From positions 1-64,000 of the forward strand of contig NZ_JAVRHT010000007.1 in assembly GCF_031846415.1 (NCBI RefSeq): a stretch of 64,000 nt of DNA. The letters are read 5' to 3'. The translations under genes and the position numbers were made by a program. Shown here in pieces: positions 1 through 9,986 of the stretch; positions within the stretch are counted from its first letter, which is position 1, and every line of letters starts with the position of its first letter. The DNA is from Rubrivirga litoralis (GTDB lineage Bacteria > Bacteroidota > Rhodothermia > Rhodothermales > Rubricoccaceae). The notes below the pieces were generated by a model that saw nothing but the letters and a program-made list of their open reading frames with translations, was not told the DNA's origin and ran no database searches.

Positions 1-44
1 CGGGCGGGGCGGACGCGGGCGGGGCGGACGCGGGCGGGGTGGGG
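1..44. repeat. 15-bp GC-word tandem repeat
   Basis: Almost three copies of a 15-bp unit (CGGGCGGGGCGGACG) open the window. The unit contains the GGGCGGGGCGG word found throughout the window. The third copy ends in the GGGGTGG variant. It lies about 65 bp before the first start codon. Confidence 0.8.
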
Positions 45-108
45 AGCCGCAAGGTAGGCCTCGACGCCGCGGCCGGCGCTAGGTTCGCGCGCCCCACCCC
101 GCCCCGCC

Positions 109-864
109 ATGCCTTACGACGGCCCGTTCTACGACACGTACCACGGCGAGTCCGCCCGCTCGGCCGCCGCCTTCGCCGCGCGCCTCGCGGGCGAGTTGGG
201 GCCGCGGAGCGTCCTCGACGTTGGGTGCGGCATCGGGACCTGGCTCCGGGCGTTCGGCGAGGCCGGCGCCGACACGCTCGTCGGCGTCGACGGCCCCTAC
301 GTCGACCCGGGGCAGCTCCTCGTCCCGGCGGACCGCTTCGTCGCGGCCGACCTCACGCGGCCGCTCGCGCTCCCCGACCGGCTGCCCCAGACGTTCGACC
401 TCGCCGTGTCGATGGAGGTGGGCGAGCACCTCCCCGCCCGCGCCGCCCAGACGCTCGTCCGGTCGCTCACGGCCCGCGCGCCCGTCGTCCTGTTCTCGGC
501 GGCCATCCCGCACCAGGGCGGCACCGACCACGTCAACGAGCAGTGGCCGAGGTACTGGACCCGCCGGTTCGCCGGCGAGGGCTACCTCACGGTCGACCGG
601 CTGCGCCCCGCGTTCTGGGACGACGACCGCGTGGCGTACTACTACGCCCAGAACGCCTTCCTCTTCGTCCGCGAGAGCGCGCTCGGCGACCACCCCGCCC
701 TCGCCCCGTTCGTCGTCGACCCCGACGATCCGACGCTCGACCGGGTCCACCCGCGGAAGTGGGCCGAAGCCAACGACCCGCGGCGGCGGCCGCTCCGGGG
801 CGTGCTCGCCGCGCTCCCGCACGCGGCGCGGAACGCTATCGCCCGGCGCGTCGGTCGGCGCTAG
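109..864 (+). CDS. class I SAM-dependent methyltransferase
   Basis: A 251-residue protein with a class I methyltransferase fold. Motif I for S-adenosylmethionine binding is visible near residue 40 as DVGCGIGTW, followed by an acidic residue after the next strand (VGVDGPY). The substrate cannot be told from sequence. Unlike most exported proteins here it has no signal peptide, so it is probably cytoplasmic. ATG at 109 follows a C-rich leader (CCCACCCCGCCCCGCC) with no Shine-Dalgarno sequence, the usual start context in this window. The gene converges on dut, and the gap holds inverted GTAC-rich arrays that may end both transcripts. Confidence 0.8.
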   Translation: MPYDGPFYDTYHGESARSAAAFAARLAGELGPRSVLDVGCGIGTWLRAFGEAGADTLVGVDGPYVDPGQLLVPADRFVAADLTRPLALPDRLPQTFDLAVSMEVGEHLPARAAQTLVRSLTARAPVVLFSAAIPHQGGTDHVNEQWPRYWTRRFAGEGYLTVDRLRPAFWDDDRVAYYYAQNAFLFVRESALGDHPALAPFVVDPDDPTLDRVHPRKWAEANDPRRRPLRGVLAALPHAARNAIARRVGRR

Positions 865-876
865 CGCAACGTTCCG

Positions 877-957
877 GTAGGTACAGGGTACTCGGTACGG
901 AGTACGTGCGCGTCGAGGTCGGATCGGACCGTACCCCGTACCCCGTACCCCGTACCC
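877..957. terminator. inverted GTAC heptad arrays between convergent genes
   Basis: The left arm (877-905, GTACAGGGTACTCGGTACGG) and right arm (931-957, nearly four GTACCCC units) are imperfect reverse complements around a loop of about 25 bases. The element sits between the convergent methyltransferase and dut genes, which suits a bidirectional terminator. There is no T-tract, so terminator function is inferred from position and pairing only. Confidence 0.5.
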
Positions 958-971
958 ACCCCGAGGGTGCC

Positions 972-1424
972 CTAGGCGGTCCCCGTCGAGCCGAACCCGC
1001 CGGCCCCGCGCGCGGTCGCGTCGAGGGCGTCGGCGCGCACGAGGCGGACGCGTTCGTAGCGGGCCACGACGAGCTGCGCAATCCGCTCGCCCCGCTCGAC
1101 CCGGAACGGCTCCGGCCCATGGTTGACGAGAAGCACGCCCACTTCGCCGCGGTACGAGCTGTCGACCGTTCCCGGGCTGTTCAGGACCGTCACGCCGTGG
1201 CGGAACGCGAGCCCGGAGCGCGGGCGGACCTGGCCCTCGGTCCCCTCCGGGAGCGCGACCTGGAGCCCGGTCGGGACGAGCGCGAACGCACCCGGCGCCA
1301 GCGTGATCGGCTCGCCGTCGGGGACGGCCGCGCGGAGGTCGAGGCCCGCCGAGCCGGGCTCGGCGTGGGCGGGGAGGTCCAGGCCCTCGCCGTGAGGGAG
1401 GACGGTCACAGAAACGTCGGTCAT
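972..1424 (-). CDS. dut: dUTP diphosphatase
   Basis: Hydrolyses dUTP to dUMP and pyrophosphate, keeping uracil out of DNA and supplying dUMP to thymidylate synthase (thyA at 10.4 kb). All five trimeric dUTPase motifs are present in order: AGLDLRA, RPRSGLA, GTVDSSYRGEV with the catalytic Asp, GERIAQLV, and the Gly-rich C-terminal RGAGGFGSTG. The 150-residue length is normal. A longer in-frame ORF starts at 1457, but the ATG at 1424 is preferred because it is preceded by GGTGGAGATTTTT. That is one of the few clear Shine-Dalgarno sequences in the window, and it begins the protein directly before the first beta strand. Confidence 0.96.
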   Translation of the reverse strand: MTDVSVTVLPHGEGLDLPAHAEPGSAGLDLRAAVPDGEPITLAPGAFALVPTGLQVALPEGTEGQVRPRSGLAFRHGVTVLNSPGTVDSSYRGEVGVLLVNHGPEPFRVERGERIAQLVVARYERVRLVRADALDATARGAGGFGSTGTA

Positions 1425-1488
1425 AAAAATCTCCACCCCGCCCCGCCCAAACCGCACGGGCGGGGCGGAGGGGGCGCGGGCGGGGTGG

Positions 1489-3114
1489 CTAGGCGGCGAC
1501 GGACGTGGACTCGGCCTTGGCCATCATCCGCTTGAACGGGCCGGCGACGAAGAAGAACACGACGCCGGCGGCGATCGCGATGGCGGCCACGAGGCCCATG
1601 AACGACGGGAGCTCCATCGTCTCGTAGAACGACGCGATAAAGCCGGCGATAAAGTTGCCGACCGACGCGCCCAGGAACCACACGCCCATCATGAGCGACG
1701 ACACGCGGGCCGGGGCCAGCTTCGTCATCGCGCTCAGGCCGACCGGCGAGAGCGTGAGCTCGCCGAGCGTGTGGAGCAGGTAGGTCAGGACCAGCCACCA
1801 CGGCGAGACCTGGGCGCCGCTGCCGGCCGCGATCCCGGCCCCGACCATGACCACGAACCCGAGCCCGAGGAGCACGAGGCCGATCCCGAACTTGGTCGGG
1901 CTCGCCGGGTCCTTCCCGCGCCGCCCGAGCGAGACCCAGATGGCGGCCACGACGGGCGCGATCGTGAAGATGAAGAAGGCGTTGGCCGACTGGAACCAGG
2001 CCGCCGGGATCGCTCTGAGCCCCGACGGCAGGAGCTCGAGGCCGGGGATCCACGCGAGCCAACTGGGCAGGACGCGGTCGGTCGATTCCTGCGCGAACAG
2101 GTTGAGGCTCGTCCCGGCCTGCTCGAAGGCGGCCCAGAAGATGGCGGCGCCGACGAACAGGAGGCCGATGAGGTAGAGCCGCTTCCGCTCGGCCTCCGTC
2201 CAGTAGTCGCGCGAGAACAGCCACCCGAACAGGCCGAGCACGATGGCGAGCAGGACGACCGTGTAGACCGTCGTGATGGCTTCGGCCGTCTGCGCGATCA
2301 CGCCGGCCGCCATCAGGCCGCCCAGGACGGCGACGAGCACGACGACGGCCCCGAGCCCTTTCAGGAACGACCCGCGCGCCGCGCTCTTCTCAGCCACCGC
2401 CTCGGCCGTCAGCGCGCCGACGTTGCCGAGCTGCTTCCCGAACAGGACGTAGACGATCATCCCGACGGCCATCCCGACGCCGGCCGCCGCGAACCCGTAG
2501 TGCCACCCGTAGTTGACCGCGAGCGCGCCGCAGACGAGCGGGGCGGCAAACGCGCCCATGTTGATCCCCATGTAGAAGATCGTGAACCCGGCGTCGCGGC
2601 GGGCGTCCTCGGCCGGGTAGAGCTGGCCGACCATGACCGAGATGTTCGGCTTGAGCAGGCCGGTCCCGAGCACGATCAGTCCAAGCCCGGCGTAGAAGAA
2701 CGCCGTCGTCGGCACGGCCATCGTGAAGTGGCCGAGGGCGATCACCGTCCCGCCGATGAGCACGCTCCGCCGCTGGCCCAGGAGCCGGTCGGCGATCCAT
2801 CCGCCGGGGAGGTTGACGAGGTAAACGAGCGACGTGTAGAACCCGTAGATGAGCGCCGAGGTCGCCACGTCGTAGCCCAGCCCGCCGTCGACCGTCTGGG
2901 CCGTCATGAACAGGACGAGGAGCGCCCGCATCCCGTAGTACGAGAACCGCTCGAAGAGCTCCGTAAAGAACAGGTTCGAGAGGCCGAGCGGGTGCCCGAA
3001 AAAGCGCGTGTCGTTCGCGCCGATCGCGACCGGGGCGGCCGCCGCGCCGCCGGCGGCGGCGATCTCGTGGGCCGCGAGGTCGGTCGAGGCCTCGGCGTCG
3101 GGTCCTTTGCTCAT
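1489..3114 (-). CDS. POT/PTR2-family proton-coupled peptide transporter
   Basis: A 541-residue inner-membrane transporter of the major facilitator superfamily, importing di- and tripeptides with protons. After a short Ala-rich N-terminus, the family signature ExxERFxYYG appears as ELFERFSYYG near residue 55. About 14 hydrophobic helices follow, which matches bacterial DtpT-like proteins. The motif GGWIADRLLGQRR is the usual loop 2-3 signature. It is probably transcribed alone. The C-rich leader CCACCCCGCCCCACC lies just before the start codon, and CCACCCCGCCC follows the stop codon. Confidence 0.92.
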   Translation of the reverse strand: MSKGPDAEASTDLAAHEIAAAGGAAAAPVAIGANDTRFFGHPLGLSNLFFTELFERFSYYGMRALLVLFMTAQTVDGGLGYDVATSALIYGFYTSLVYLVNLPGGWIADRLLGQRRSVLIGGTVIALGHFTMAVPTTAFFYAGLGLIVLGTGLLKPNISVMVGQLYPAEDARRDAGFTIFYMGINMGAFAAPLVCGALAVNYGWHYGFAAAGVGMAVGMIVYVLFGKQLGNVGALTAEAVAEKSAARGSFLKGLGAVVVLVAVLGGLMAAGVIAQTAEAITTVYTVVLLAIVLGLFGWLFSRDYWTEAERKRLYLIGLLFVGAAIFWAAFEQAGTSLNLFAQESTDRVLPSWLAWIPGLELLPSGLRAIPAAWFQSANAFFIFTIAPVVAAIWVSLGRRGKDPASPTKFGIGLVLLGLGFVVMVGAGIAAGSGAQVSPWWLVLTYLLHTLGELTLSPVGLSAMTKLAPARVSSLMMGVWFLGASVGNFIAGFIASFYETMELPSFMGLVAAIAIAAGVVFFFVAGPFKRMMAKAESTSVAA

Positions 3115-3395
3115 GTTGTCGGTGGGGCGGGGTGGCGTTCCTAGGGCGTGAAGATAGAGGCGGGGCGGGGTAGGCTGCTCCCCCAGCCGCCCCGCCCGGC
3201 CGCGGCGTCACGCCCCGAGCCGGTCCGCCTCGTTCGCCACCCGCCGCCGCCCCGCTCCACCGGAGCGGCCGGTGAAGTTGGGGCGGGGCGGCGCCTCCAC
3301 CCCGCCCGCGCTCGGCCGGACCACGGGCAGGGCGACCGCACTCTGCCCCACCCCGCCCGAGCGGGGTGGCGCCGGCTGGCCCCGCGCCGCCTAGC

Positions 3396-4775
<1,380 letters not shown>

Positions 4776-4979
4776 GGGTAAAGGGTGATGAGTGACGGGT
4801 GATGGGCAACTGCGTAAAGCTTCGGGCGGGGCGGTACAGGGCGAGGCGGGCGCGCGGTCGGTCCACCGCCCCGCCCGTCCCTGCAAGCGCTGCGGGCGGG
4901 GTGACAAGCACTGCGGGCGGGGTGGAGAGCCTCTTGCTCATTACCCGTCGCCCGTTACTCGTTACACCTCACCCATCGC
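4776..4979. repeat. inverted degenerate heptad arrays between korA and korB
   Basis: On the plus strand 4776-4808 reads GGGTAAAGGGTGATGAGTGA and onward, and 4936-4979 carries the reverse complement of a similar sequence. Read in the direction of the minus-strand operon, a G-rich array follows the korA stop codon and a C-rich array ends at the korB start codon. The two could form a stem in the intercistronic mRNA around a loop that contains GC words. Confidence 0.6.
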
Positions 4980-6860
4980 CCGGATCGCCGCCTCGATCTC
5001 GCGGGCCTGGAACGGCAGCCCCTGCACTTTGGCGAGGCTCTGGGCGTCCACCAGAAAACGGTCGCGGAGGACGCGGACGAGCTGGCCGTTGTTGAGCTCG
5101 GGCACCAGGACGTGCTGGTAGCGGCCGAACGCCTCCTCCAGCCCAGGCGAGAGCGGATTGAGCCACCGCAGGTGGACGTGCCCCACGCGGAGGCCGTCGG
5201 CGTTCGCGCTCGCGACGGCCTTTTTGATGGCGCCGTACGTCGAGCCCCAGCCGACCACGAGGACGTCGCCGGCGCCGTCGTCGGCCGGGTCGCCCTCGAC
5301 CTCGACGGGCGGGAAGTCTCGGGCGATCCGGGCCACCTTCTCCGCCCGCGTCTCGGTCATCCGCTGGTGGTTTTCGGGGTCGTAGCTGACGCCGCCCGTG
5401 CGCGCGTCCTTTTCGAGCCCGCCGATCCGGTGCTCCAGGCCCGGCGTGCCCGGCGGCGCCCAGCCGCGCGCGAGCGTGGCCTCGTCGCGGACGTAGGGGA
5501 GGAACGCGCCGTCCTCGGCGCGGGCCGCCGTGTCGGGCTCGGCGAAGGCGACGTCGATGTCGGGGAGCGCGGCGGCGTCGGGGACGAGCCACGGCTCGGA
5601 CCCGTTGCCCAGGTAGCCGTCCGAGAGCAGGACGACCGGCGTCATGTAGCGGAGGGCGATGCGGGCGGCGTGGAAGGCGGCGTAGAAGCACTCGCCCGGC
5701 GTCTTCGGCGCCAGGACCGGCGTCGGCGCGTCGCCGTTGCGGCCGTAGAGGGCCATGAGGAGGTCCGACTGCTCCGTCTTCGTCGGCATCCCGGTCGACG
5801 GCCCCGCCCGCTGCACGTCGACGACCACGAGCGGGAGCTCGACCATCGTGGCCAGCCCCATGAACTCGCTCTTGAGCTCCATGCCCGGCCCCGACGTCGC
5901 CGTCACGCCCAGCGCCCCTCCGAACGAGGCGCCGACCGCGCTGCCGACCGCCGCGATCTCGTCCTCGGCCTGGACCGTCCGCACGCCGAAGCTCTTGTAC
6001 TTGGCGAGCGCGTGGAGCACGTCCGACGCCGGCGTGATGGGGTACGTCCCGTAGAACAGGTCGCGGCCCGACTTCACGGACGCCGCCACGAGCCCGAGCG
6101 CGAGCGCCTCGTTGCCTGTGATGGCCCGGTAGGTCCCGGGCGGGAGGTCGGCCGGCGCCACCTCGTAGCGCGCGACGAAGCTTTCCGAGACGTCGCCGTA
6201 GTGGTAGCCCTTGTCGAGCGCGCGGAGGTTGGCGTCGCGGATCGCGGGGACCTTCGAGAACTTGGACCGGATCCACGCCCGCGCCGGCTCGACGGGCCGC
6301 GTGTAGAGCCAGAGCGCGAGCCCGAGCGCGAACATGTTCTTGGCCCGGTCGATCTCCTGCTTGCTCAGCCCGGTGTCCGCGAGCGCCTCGTGCGTGAGCC
6401 GCGTGAGCTCGACGTCGTGGCGCTCGTAGCCGTCGAGCGTGCCGTCCTCCAGCGGGTTCTGGTCGTAGCCGGCCAGCCCCAGGTCGCGGTCGCCGAACGC
6501 GTTGGCGTTCACGAGCACCGCCCCGCCCGGCCGCACGCGCGGCAGGTTCACCTTGAGCGCCGCCGGGTTCATGGCGACCAGCAGGTCGACGGCGTCGCCC
6601 GGCGTGAGGACGGGCGTGGACCCGAAGTGGAGCTGGAAGCCGGAGACGCCGTAGAGCGTCCCGGCCGGCGCGCGGATCTCGGCCGGGAAGTCGGGGAGCG
6701 TGGCGAGGTCGTTGCGCGCGTGGGCCGTCGCGAGCGTGAACTGGGACCCCGTGAGCTGCATCCCGTCGCCCGAGTCGCCGGCGAACAGGACGACCACGTC
6801 GTCGCGGCTCTCGGTCGGGCGCGTGCCCTCGGGGGGCGGGGCGGAGTCGGTGTCGGTCAT
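4962..6860 (-). CDS. korA: 2-oxoacid:ferredoxin oxidoreductase alpha subunit (gamma-alpha fusion)
   Basis: A 632-residue subunit with an N-terminal gamma-like domain (AGDSGDGMQLTGSQF near residue 25) fused to the alpha domain (TGNEALALG, YPITPASD, AEDEIAAVGSAVGASFGG, TSGPG). This is the two-gene KorAB arrangement common in Bacteroidota and actinobacteria. It works with korB 186 bp downstream to oxidise a 2-oxoacid, probably 2-oxoglutarate, with ferredoxin and CoA. The ATG at 6860 is chosen over an upstream in-frame start at 6896 because it precedes an ordinary short acidic lead-in. It is transcribed away from the BtpA-family gene across a 227-bp divergent gap. Confidence 0.92.
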   Translation of the reverse strand: MTDTDSAPPPEGTRPTESRDDVVVLFAGDSGDGMQLTGSQFTLATAHARNDLATLPDFPAEIRAPAGTLYGVSGFQLHFGSTPVLTPGDAVDLLVAMNPAALKVNLPRVRPGGAVLVNANAFGDRDLGLAGYDQNPLEDGTLDGYERHDVELTRLTHEALADTGLSKQEIDRAKNMFALGLALWLYTRPVEPARAWIRSKFSKVPAIRDANLRALDKGYHYGDVSESFVARYEVAPADLPPGTYRAITGNEALALGLVAASVKSGRDLFYGTYPITPASDVLHALAKYKSFGVRTVQAEDEIAAVGSAVGASFGGALGVTATSGPGMELKSEFMGLATMVELPLVVVDVQRAGPSTGMPTKTEQSDLLMALYGRNGDAPTPVLAPKTPGECFYAAFHAARIALRYMTPVVLLSDGYLGNGSEPWLVPDAAALPDIDVAFAEPDTAARAEDGAFLPYVRDEATLARGWAPPGTPGLEHRIGGLEKDARTGGVSYDPENHQRMTETRAEKVARIARDFPPVEVEGDPADDGAGDVLVVGWGSTYGAIKKAVASANADGLRVGHVHLRWLNPLSPGLEEAFGRYQHVLVPELNNGQLVRVLRDRFLVDAQSLAKVQGLPFQAREIEAAIRAMGEV

Positions 6861-7087
6861 GGGTCCGGTACCGCGCCGCGCCGCCCGGAGATTCACGGCG
6901 CGGGCGGGGTGGGAGGGGGGAGGGCGCCCGTGGCGCCCGTTTCGCGCCCTTTTAACGGCGCCTTGGCGGCAACGTCTTCGGGCGGGGCGGGGCGATTCGC
7001 TGCGCCCGCCCCGCTCGGGGGGAACAGGGTGGGGGCGCCGTCGGGTACCACGGTCCCCGTCAGGGGTCCCCCGCGGGTCCCGGCCCC

Positions 7088-7867
7088 ATGCCCCACCCTT
7101 TCTGCGACCTGTTCCCCCGGCCCAAGCCGGTTGTGGCGGTCCTCCACGTGGGGCCGTCGCCGGGCGTGCCGGGGAGCCGCGGCGTCGGGGCGGCCGTCGA
7201 CCGGGCGGTCGCCGAGGCCCGGCTGCTCGTGGACCTGGGCGTCGACGGGCTCCTGGTCGAGAACGCCCACGACGCGCCGGCGCTGGCGGGCGACGAGGTC
7301 GGCCCCGAAGTTGTCGCGTTCCTGACGCGCGTGGCCGCCGGCGTGCGCCGCCACGCCGGGCGGCTGCCGGTCGGCGTCCGCGTGCTCCACTCGTCGCGGG
7401 CCGCGCTGGCCGTCGCGCACGGGGCCGGCTGCCACTTCGTCCGCGTCGACGGGTGGGCCGAGGACCCAGGCGAGCCCGCCCGTTTCCACCGCTACCGCGC
7501 GCTCCTCCAGACGGACCTCCCCGCCCTCGCCGACGTCCGCCCGGACGGGCTCGACGACGTGCCCGCGCTCGTCGCCGCCGTCGAGGCCGGGCGGCCCGAC
7601 GCGCTCCTCGTGCTCGGCCCCCGCGTCGGCGTGCCGCCCCGCCCGGGCGTCGTCGAGGAGGCCCGCGAGCACGCGGCGCTCCCCCTGTTCTTCGGGGGCG
7701 GGGTGGACGCCGACGCCTTCCCCGCCGTCGTCGACCTGGCCGACGGGTTCCTCGTCGGGAGCGGGCTCAAGGAGCGGGGACGCTGGCAGGGGCCGGTGTG
7801 CGAGCCCCGCGTGCGCGCGCTCGTCGGCGCCGCCGAATACGCCCGAGGCCAGGAGGTCCGCCAGTAA
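7088..7867 (+). CDS. BtpA/SgcQ-family TIM-barrel protein
   Basis: A 259-residue protein of the BtpA/SgcQ family. Typical blocks are the N-terminal VVAVLHVGPSPGVPGS, DLGVDGLLVENAHDAP, and the C-terminal FFGGGVDADAF and VGSGLKERG phosphate-binding-like loops of a TIM barrel. In cyanobacteria BtpA is needed for stable photosystem I. Nothing photosynthetic is seen here, so the role is unknown and may be enzymatic. Its TAA stop overlaps the ATG of apaG (TAATG), so the two are probably translationally coupled. Confidence 0.85.
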   Translation: MPHPFCDLFPRPKPVVAVLHVGPSPGVPGSRGVGAAVDRAVAEARLLVDLGVDGLLVENAHDAPALAGDEVGPEVVAFLTRVAAGVRRHAGRLPVGVRVLHSSRAALAVAHGAGCHFVRVDGWAEDPGEPARFHRYRALLQTDLPALADVRPDGLDDVPALVAAVEAGRPDALLVLGPRVGVPPRPGVVEEAREHAALPLFFGGGVDADAFPAVVDLADGFLVGSGLKERGRWQGPVCEPRVRALVGAAEYARGQEVRQ

Positions 7868-8250
7868 TGTTCTCCTACGACGCCACGACCGAGGCCGTCA
7901 CCGTCTCCGTCCGCCCGGCCTACCTCGACGACCAATCCGACGTGCTGGCGGGGCGGTTCGTCTTCGCCTACGTGGTCCGCATCGAGAACGGCGGGGCCGA
8001 CGAGGTCCAGCTCCTCCGCCGGCGGTGGGTGATCACCGACGGGCGCGGGCACGTCCAGGAGGTCGAGGGGGCGGGCGTGGTCGGCCAGCAGCCGACGATC
8101 GCGCCCGGCGGCGACCACGAGTACCAGTCGTTCTGCGTGCTCCCGACGTTTGAGGGCACCATGCACGGGTCGTACCTCATGCAGCGCGAGAACGGCGCCC
8201 GGTTCCACGCGCAGATCCCGCGGTTCCACCTAAGGGCGCTCGCCAACTAG
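7867..8250 (+). CDS. apaG: ApaG family protein
   Basis: A 127-residue single-domain beta-sandwich protein of the ApaG family. Recognisable blocks are the N-terminal VTVSVRPAYL, FAYVVRIEN, LLRRRWVITD, GVVGQQPTIAPGG and the C-terminal GTMHGSYLM. ApaG was named for a link to Co2+ resistance and Mg2+ efflux in enterobacteria, and its biochemical role is still unclear. The start overlaps the stop of the BtpA-family gene by one base, so it lies in an operon with that gene. Length matches the family. Confidence 0.93.
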   Translation: MFSYDATTEAVTVSVRPAYLDDQSDVLAGRFVFAYVVRIENGGADEVQLLRRRWVITDGRGHVQEVEGAGVVGQQPTIAPGGDHEYQSFCVLPTFEGTMHGSYLMQRENGARFHAQIPRFHLRALAN

Positions 8251-8273
8251 GCGCCGCCCCGCCCGAACGGCCC

Positions 8274-8648
8274 GTGGTCCAGCAAGACGTCATTCTCCGC
8301 CAGGTCCAGCAGCTCGCGCAGGCGCTCGCGCTGGCGCTGTTCCACAAGCGGGCGGAGCAGCCGGAGCAGGCCCAGGAGGCGCTCGCCGCCGGCCTGGCGG
8401 GCGCCCTGGGGCTGGAGCTGGAGGCCCTGTGCCGGCTCCCCCGCGAGGACGTGCTCGCGCGGTGTCTCCCCGACGGCGCGCGCTCCGACGAGAGCGCCCT
8501 CGCGGTGGCGGACGTGCTCCGGGAAACGGACTCCGCGGCGGGGTGGCGGCGGGCGCTGTGGCTGTACGAGGCGGTGCTCTCCTCGGGCGGGGCGGTCCCG
8601 TTCGATGTGCACGAGCGGATCGAGGCCCTGCGCGCGCGGCTCCCGTAG
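8274..8648 (+). CDS. small helical protein, DUF6483-like
   Basis: A 124-residue protein with a probable GTG start, predicted to be mostly helical and Ala/Leu-rich. The opening QQDVILRQVQQLAQALA followed by a helical hairpin and a TPR-like C-terminus (ALWLYEAVLSS) recalls the DUF6483 family of unknown function. That assignment is from memory of the family pattern and is tentative. It lies 23 bp after apaG on the same strand and may be the third gene of that operon. Cytoplasmic; no function is claimed. Confidence 0.6.
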   Translation: MVQQDVILRQVQQLAQALALALFHKRAEQPEQAQEALAAGLAGALGLELEALCRLPREDVLARCLPDGARSDESALAVADVLRETDSAAGWRRALWLYEAVLSSGGAVPFDVHERIEALRARLP

Positions 8649-8683
8649 CGGCCGCCCCGGCGGCGCCGGGGCGGGGCGGCCCG

Positions 8684-9925
8684 TCACCCCGCCCCGCCCA
8701 GGACGTCGCGGGCCACGTCCTCGGGCGTCCGCCGCGGCCGCACGAGGTCGAGCGTTCCGTCGGGGCGGAGGACGACCGTGGCCGGCGGCGGGCGGAGGTT
8801 GTACGTCGACCCCATCGACGCCCCGTAGGCGCCGGCGTCGAGGACCGCGAGCAGGTCGCCGCGGCGGATCTCGGGGACCTCGCGCCCGCGCGCGAACAGG
8901 TCGCCCGACTCGCACACGTTGCCGGCCACGTCGTAGGGGCGGGGCGGTCCTCCCGGGTTCGAGAGGTTGACGAGCGCGTGGTAGGCGTCGTAGAGCGCCG
9001 GCCGCAGAAGGTGGTTGAAGCCCGAGTCGGTGCCGGCAAACACGCGCTCGCCCGTGTCCTTCAGCGTGTGCACGCGCGTGAGGAGCACGCCGGCCTCGGC
9101 GACGAGGTAGCGGCCGGGCTCGAACCACACGTCGACGTCGCCCCGCCCCGCCCGCGCCAGGCGGTCGAGGGCGGGGCGGGCGACGTGGTCGCGGAGGGCA
9201 GCCGGCTCGAAGCCGGCCTCGCCCGGCCGGTACGCCACGCCCATGCCGCCGCCGCCGTCGACGAACCGGAGGTCGGGAAAGTGCCCCACCACGCCGAGCA
9301 GCGCGTCGACGGCCGGCCACAGCTCGGCCGCCGAGCGCACGCCGCTCCCCACGTGCTGGTGCACGCCGACCACGCGGAGCCCGCGCCGCGCGGCGGCCTC
9401 GGCGACCGCCTCGGCCTGGCCCAGCGCCACGCCGAACTTGGACGCCGCCCCGCCCGTGACCACGTGCCGGTGGTGGCCGGCCCCGACGCCGGGGTTGAAC
9501 CGGACGCACACCTCGGCGCCCGGGTGGCGGTCGCCGAACGCGGCCACGCGCTCGGCGTCGTCGAGGTTGGGGAGCACGCCGGCCTCGGCGGCCGCGTCGA
9601 GCTCGGCGTCGGTCGTGCTCGTGGTCGTGAACAGGATGCGGGAGGCGTCCACGCCGAGCGCCCGGAGCAGGGCCACCTCGCCCAGCGACACGGCGTCGAA
9701 CCCGAACCCCTCGTCGGCGATCACGCGCAGGAGCGCGGGCGTCGGGTTGGCCTTGAGCGCGTACAGGAGCCGCGTGGGGAGCCCGTCGAGCGCGTCGCGG
9801 AGCGCCCGGCACCGCTCGTGGACGGTCGCCTCGGCGTAGACGTAGGTCGGCGTCCCGAACCGCTCGGCGGCCTCGCGGAGGGCGTCGGCGTGGGCCGCGG
9901 GCTTGGGGGGCGGGGTGGCGTCCAT
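8684..9925 (-). CDS. lysA: diaminopimelate decarboxylase
   Basis: Converts meso-diaminopimelate to L-lysine, the last step of lysine synthesis. The 413-residue protein has the fold III PLP barrel with the cofactor lysine in YALKANP, HQHVGSG, a Gly-rich loop (GGGGMGV) and the active-site CESGD near residue 330 supplied by the partner subunit. The N-terminal 20 residues are variable. ATG at 9925 follows a C-rich leader. Ornithine or arginine decarboxylase of the same fold is less likely given CESGD and the overall spacing. Confidence 0.93.
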   Translation of the reverse strand: MDATPPPKPAAHADALREAAERFGTPTYVYAEATVHERCRALRDALDGLPTRLLYALKANPTPALLRVIADEGFGFDAVSLGEVALLRALGVDASRILFTTTSTTDAELDAAAEAGVLPNLDDAERVAAFGDRHPGAEVCVRFNPGVGAGHHRHVVTGGAASKFGVALGQAEAVAEAAARRGLRVVGVHQHVGSGVRSAAELWPAVDALLGVVGHFPDLRFVDGGGGMGVAYRPGEAGFEPAALRDHVARPALDRLARAGRGDVDVWFEPGRYLVAEAGVLLTRVHTLKDTGERVFAGTDSGFNHLLRPALYDAYHALVNLSNPGGPPRPYDVAGNVCESGDLFARGREVPEIRRGDLLAVLDAGAYGASMGSTYNLRPPPATVVLRPDGTLDLVRPRRTPEDVARDVLGGAG

Positions 9926-9986
9926 GCGGGCAGACCCGGCGGGCGGGGCGGGAGAAGAGCCGCCCCGCCCCAGTGTACGCCGCCGG

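Noticed and set aside
5112..7325. A 737-residue plus-strand frame opposite korA
   Set aside because: Antisense to a conserved gene with no recognisable domain; a GC-driven open frame.
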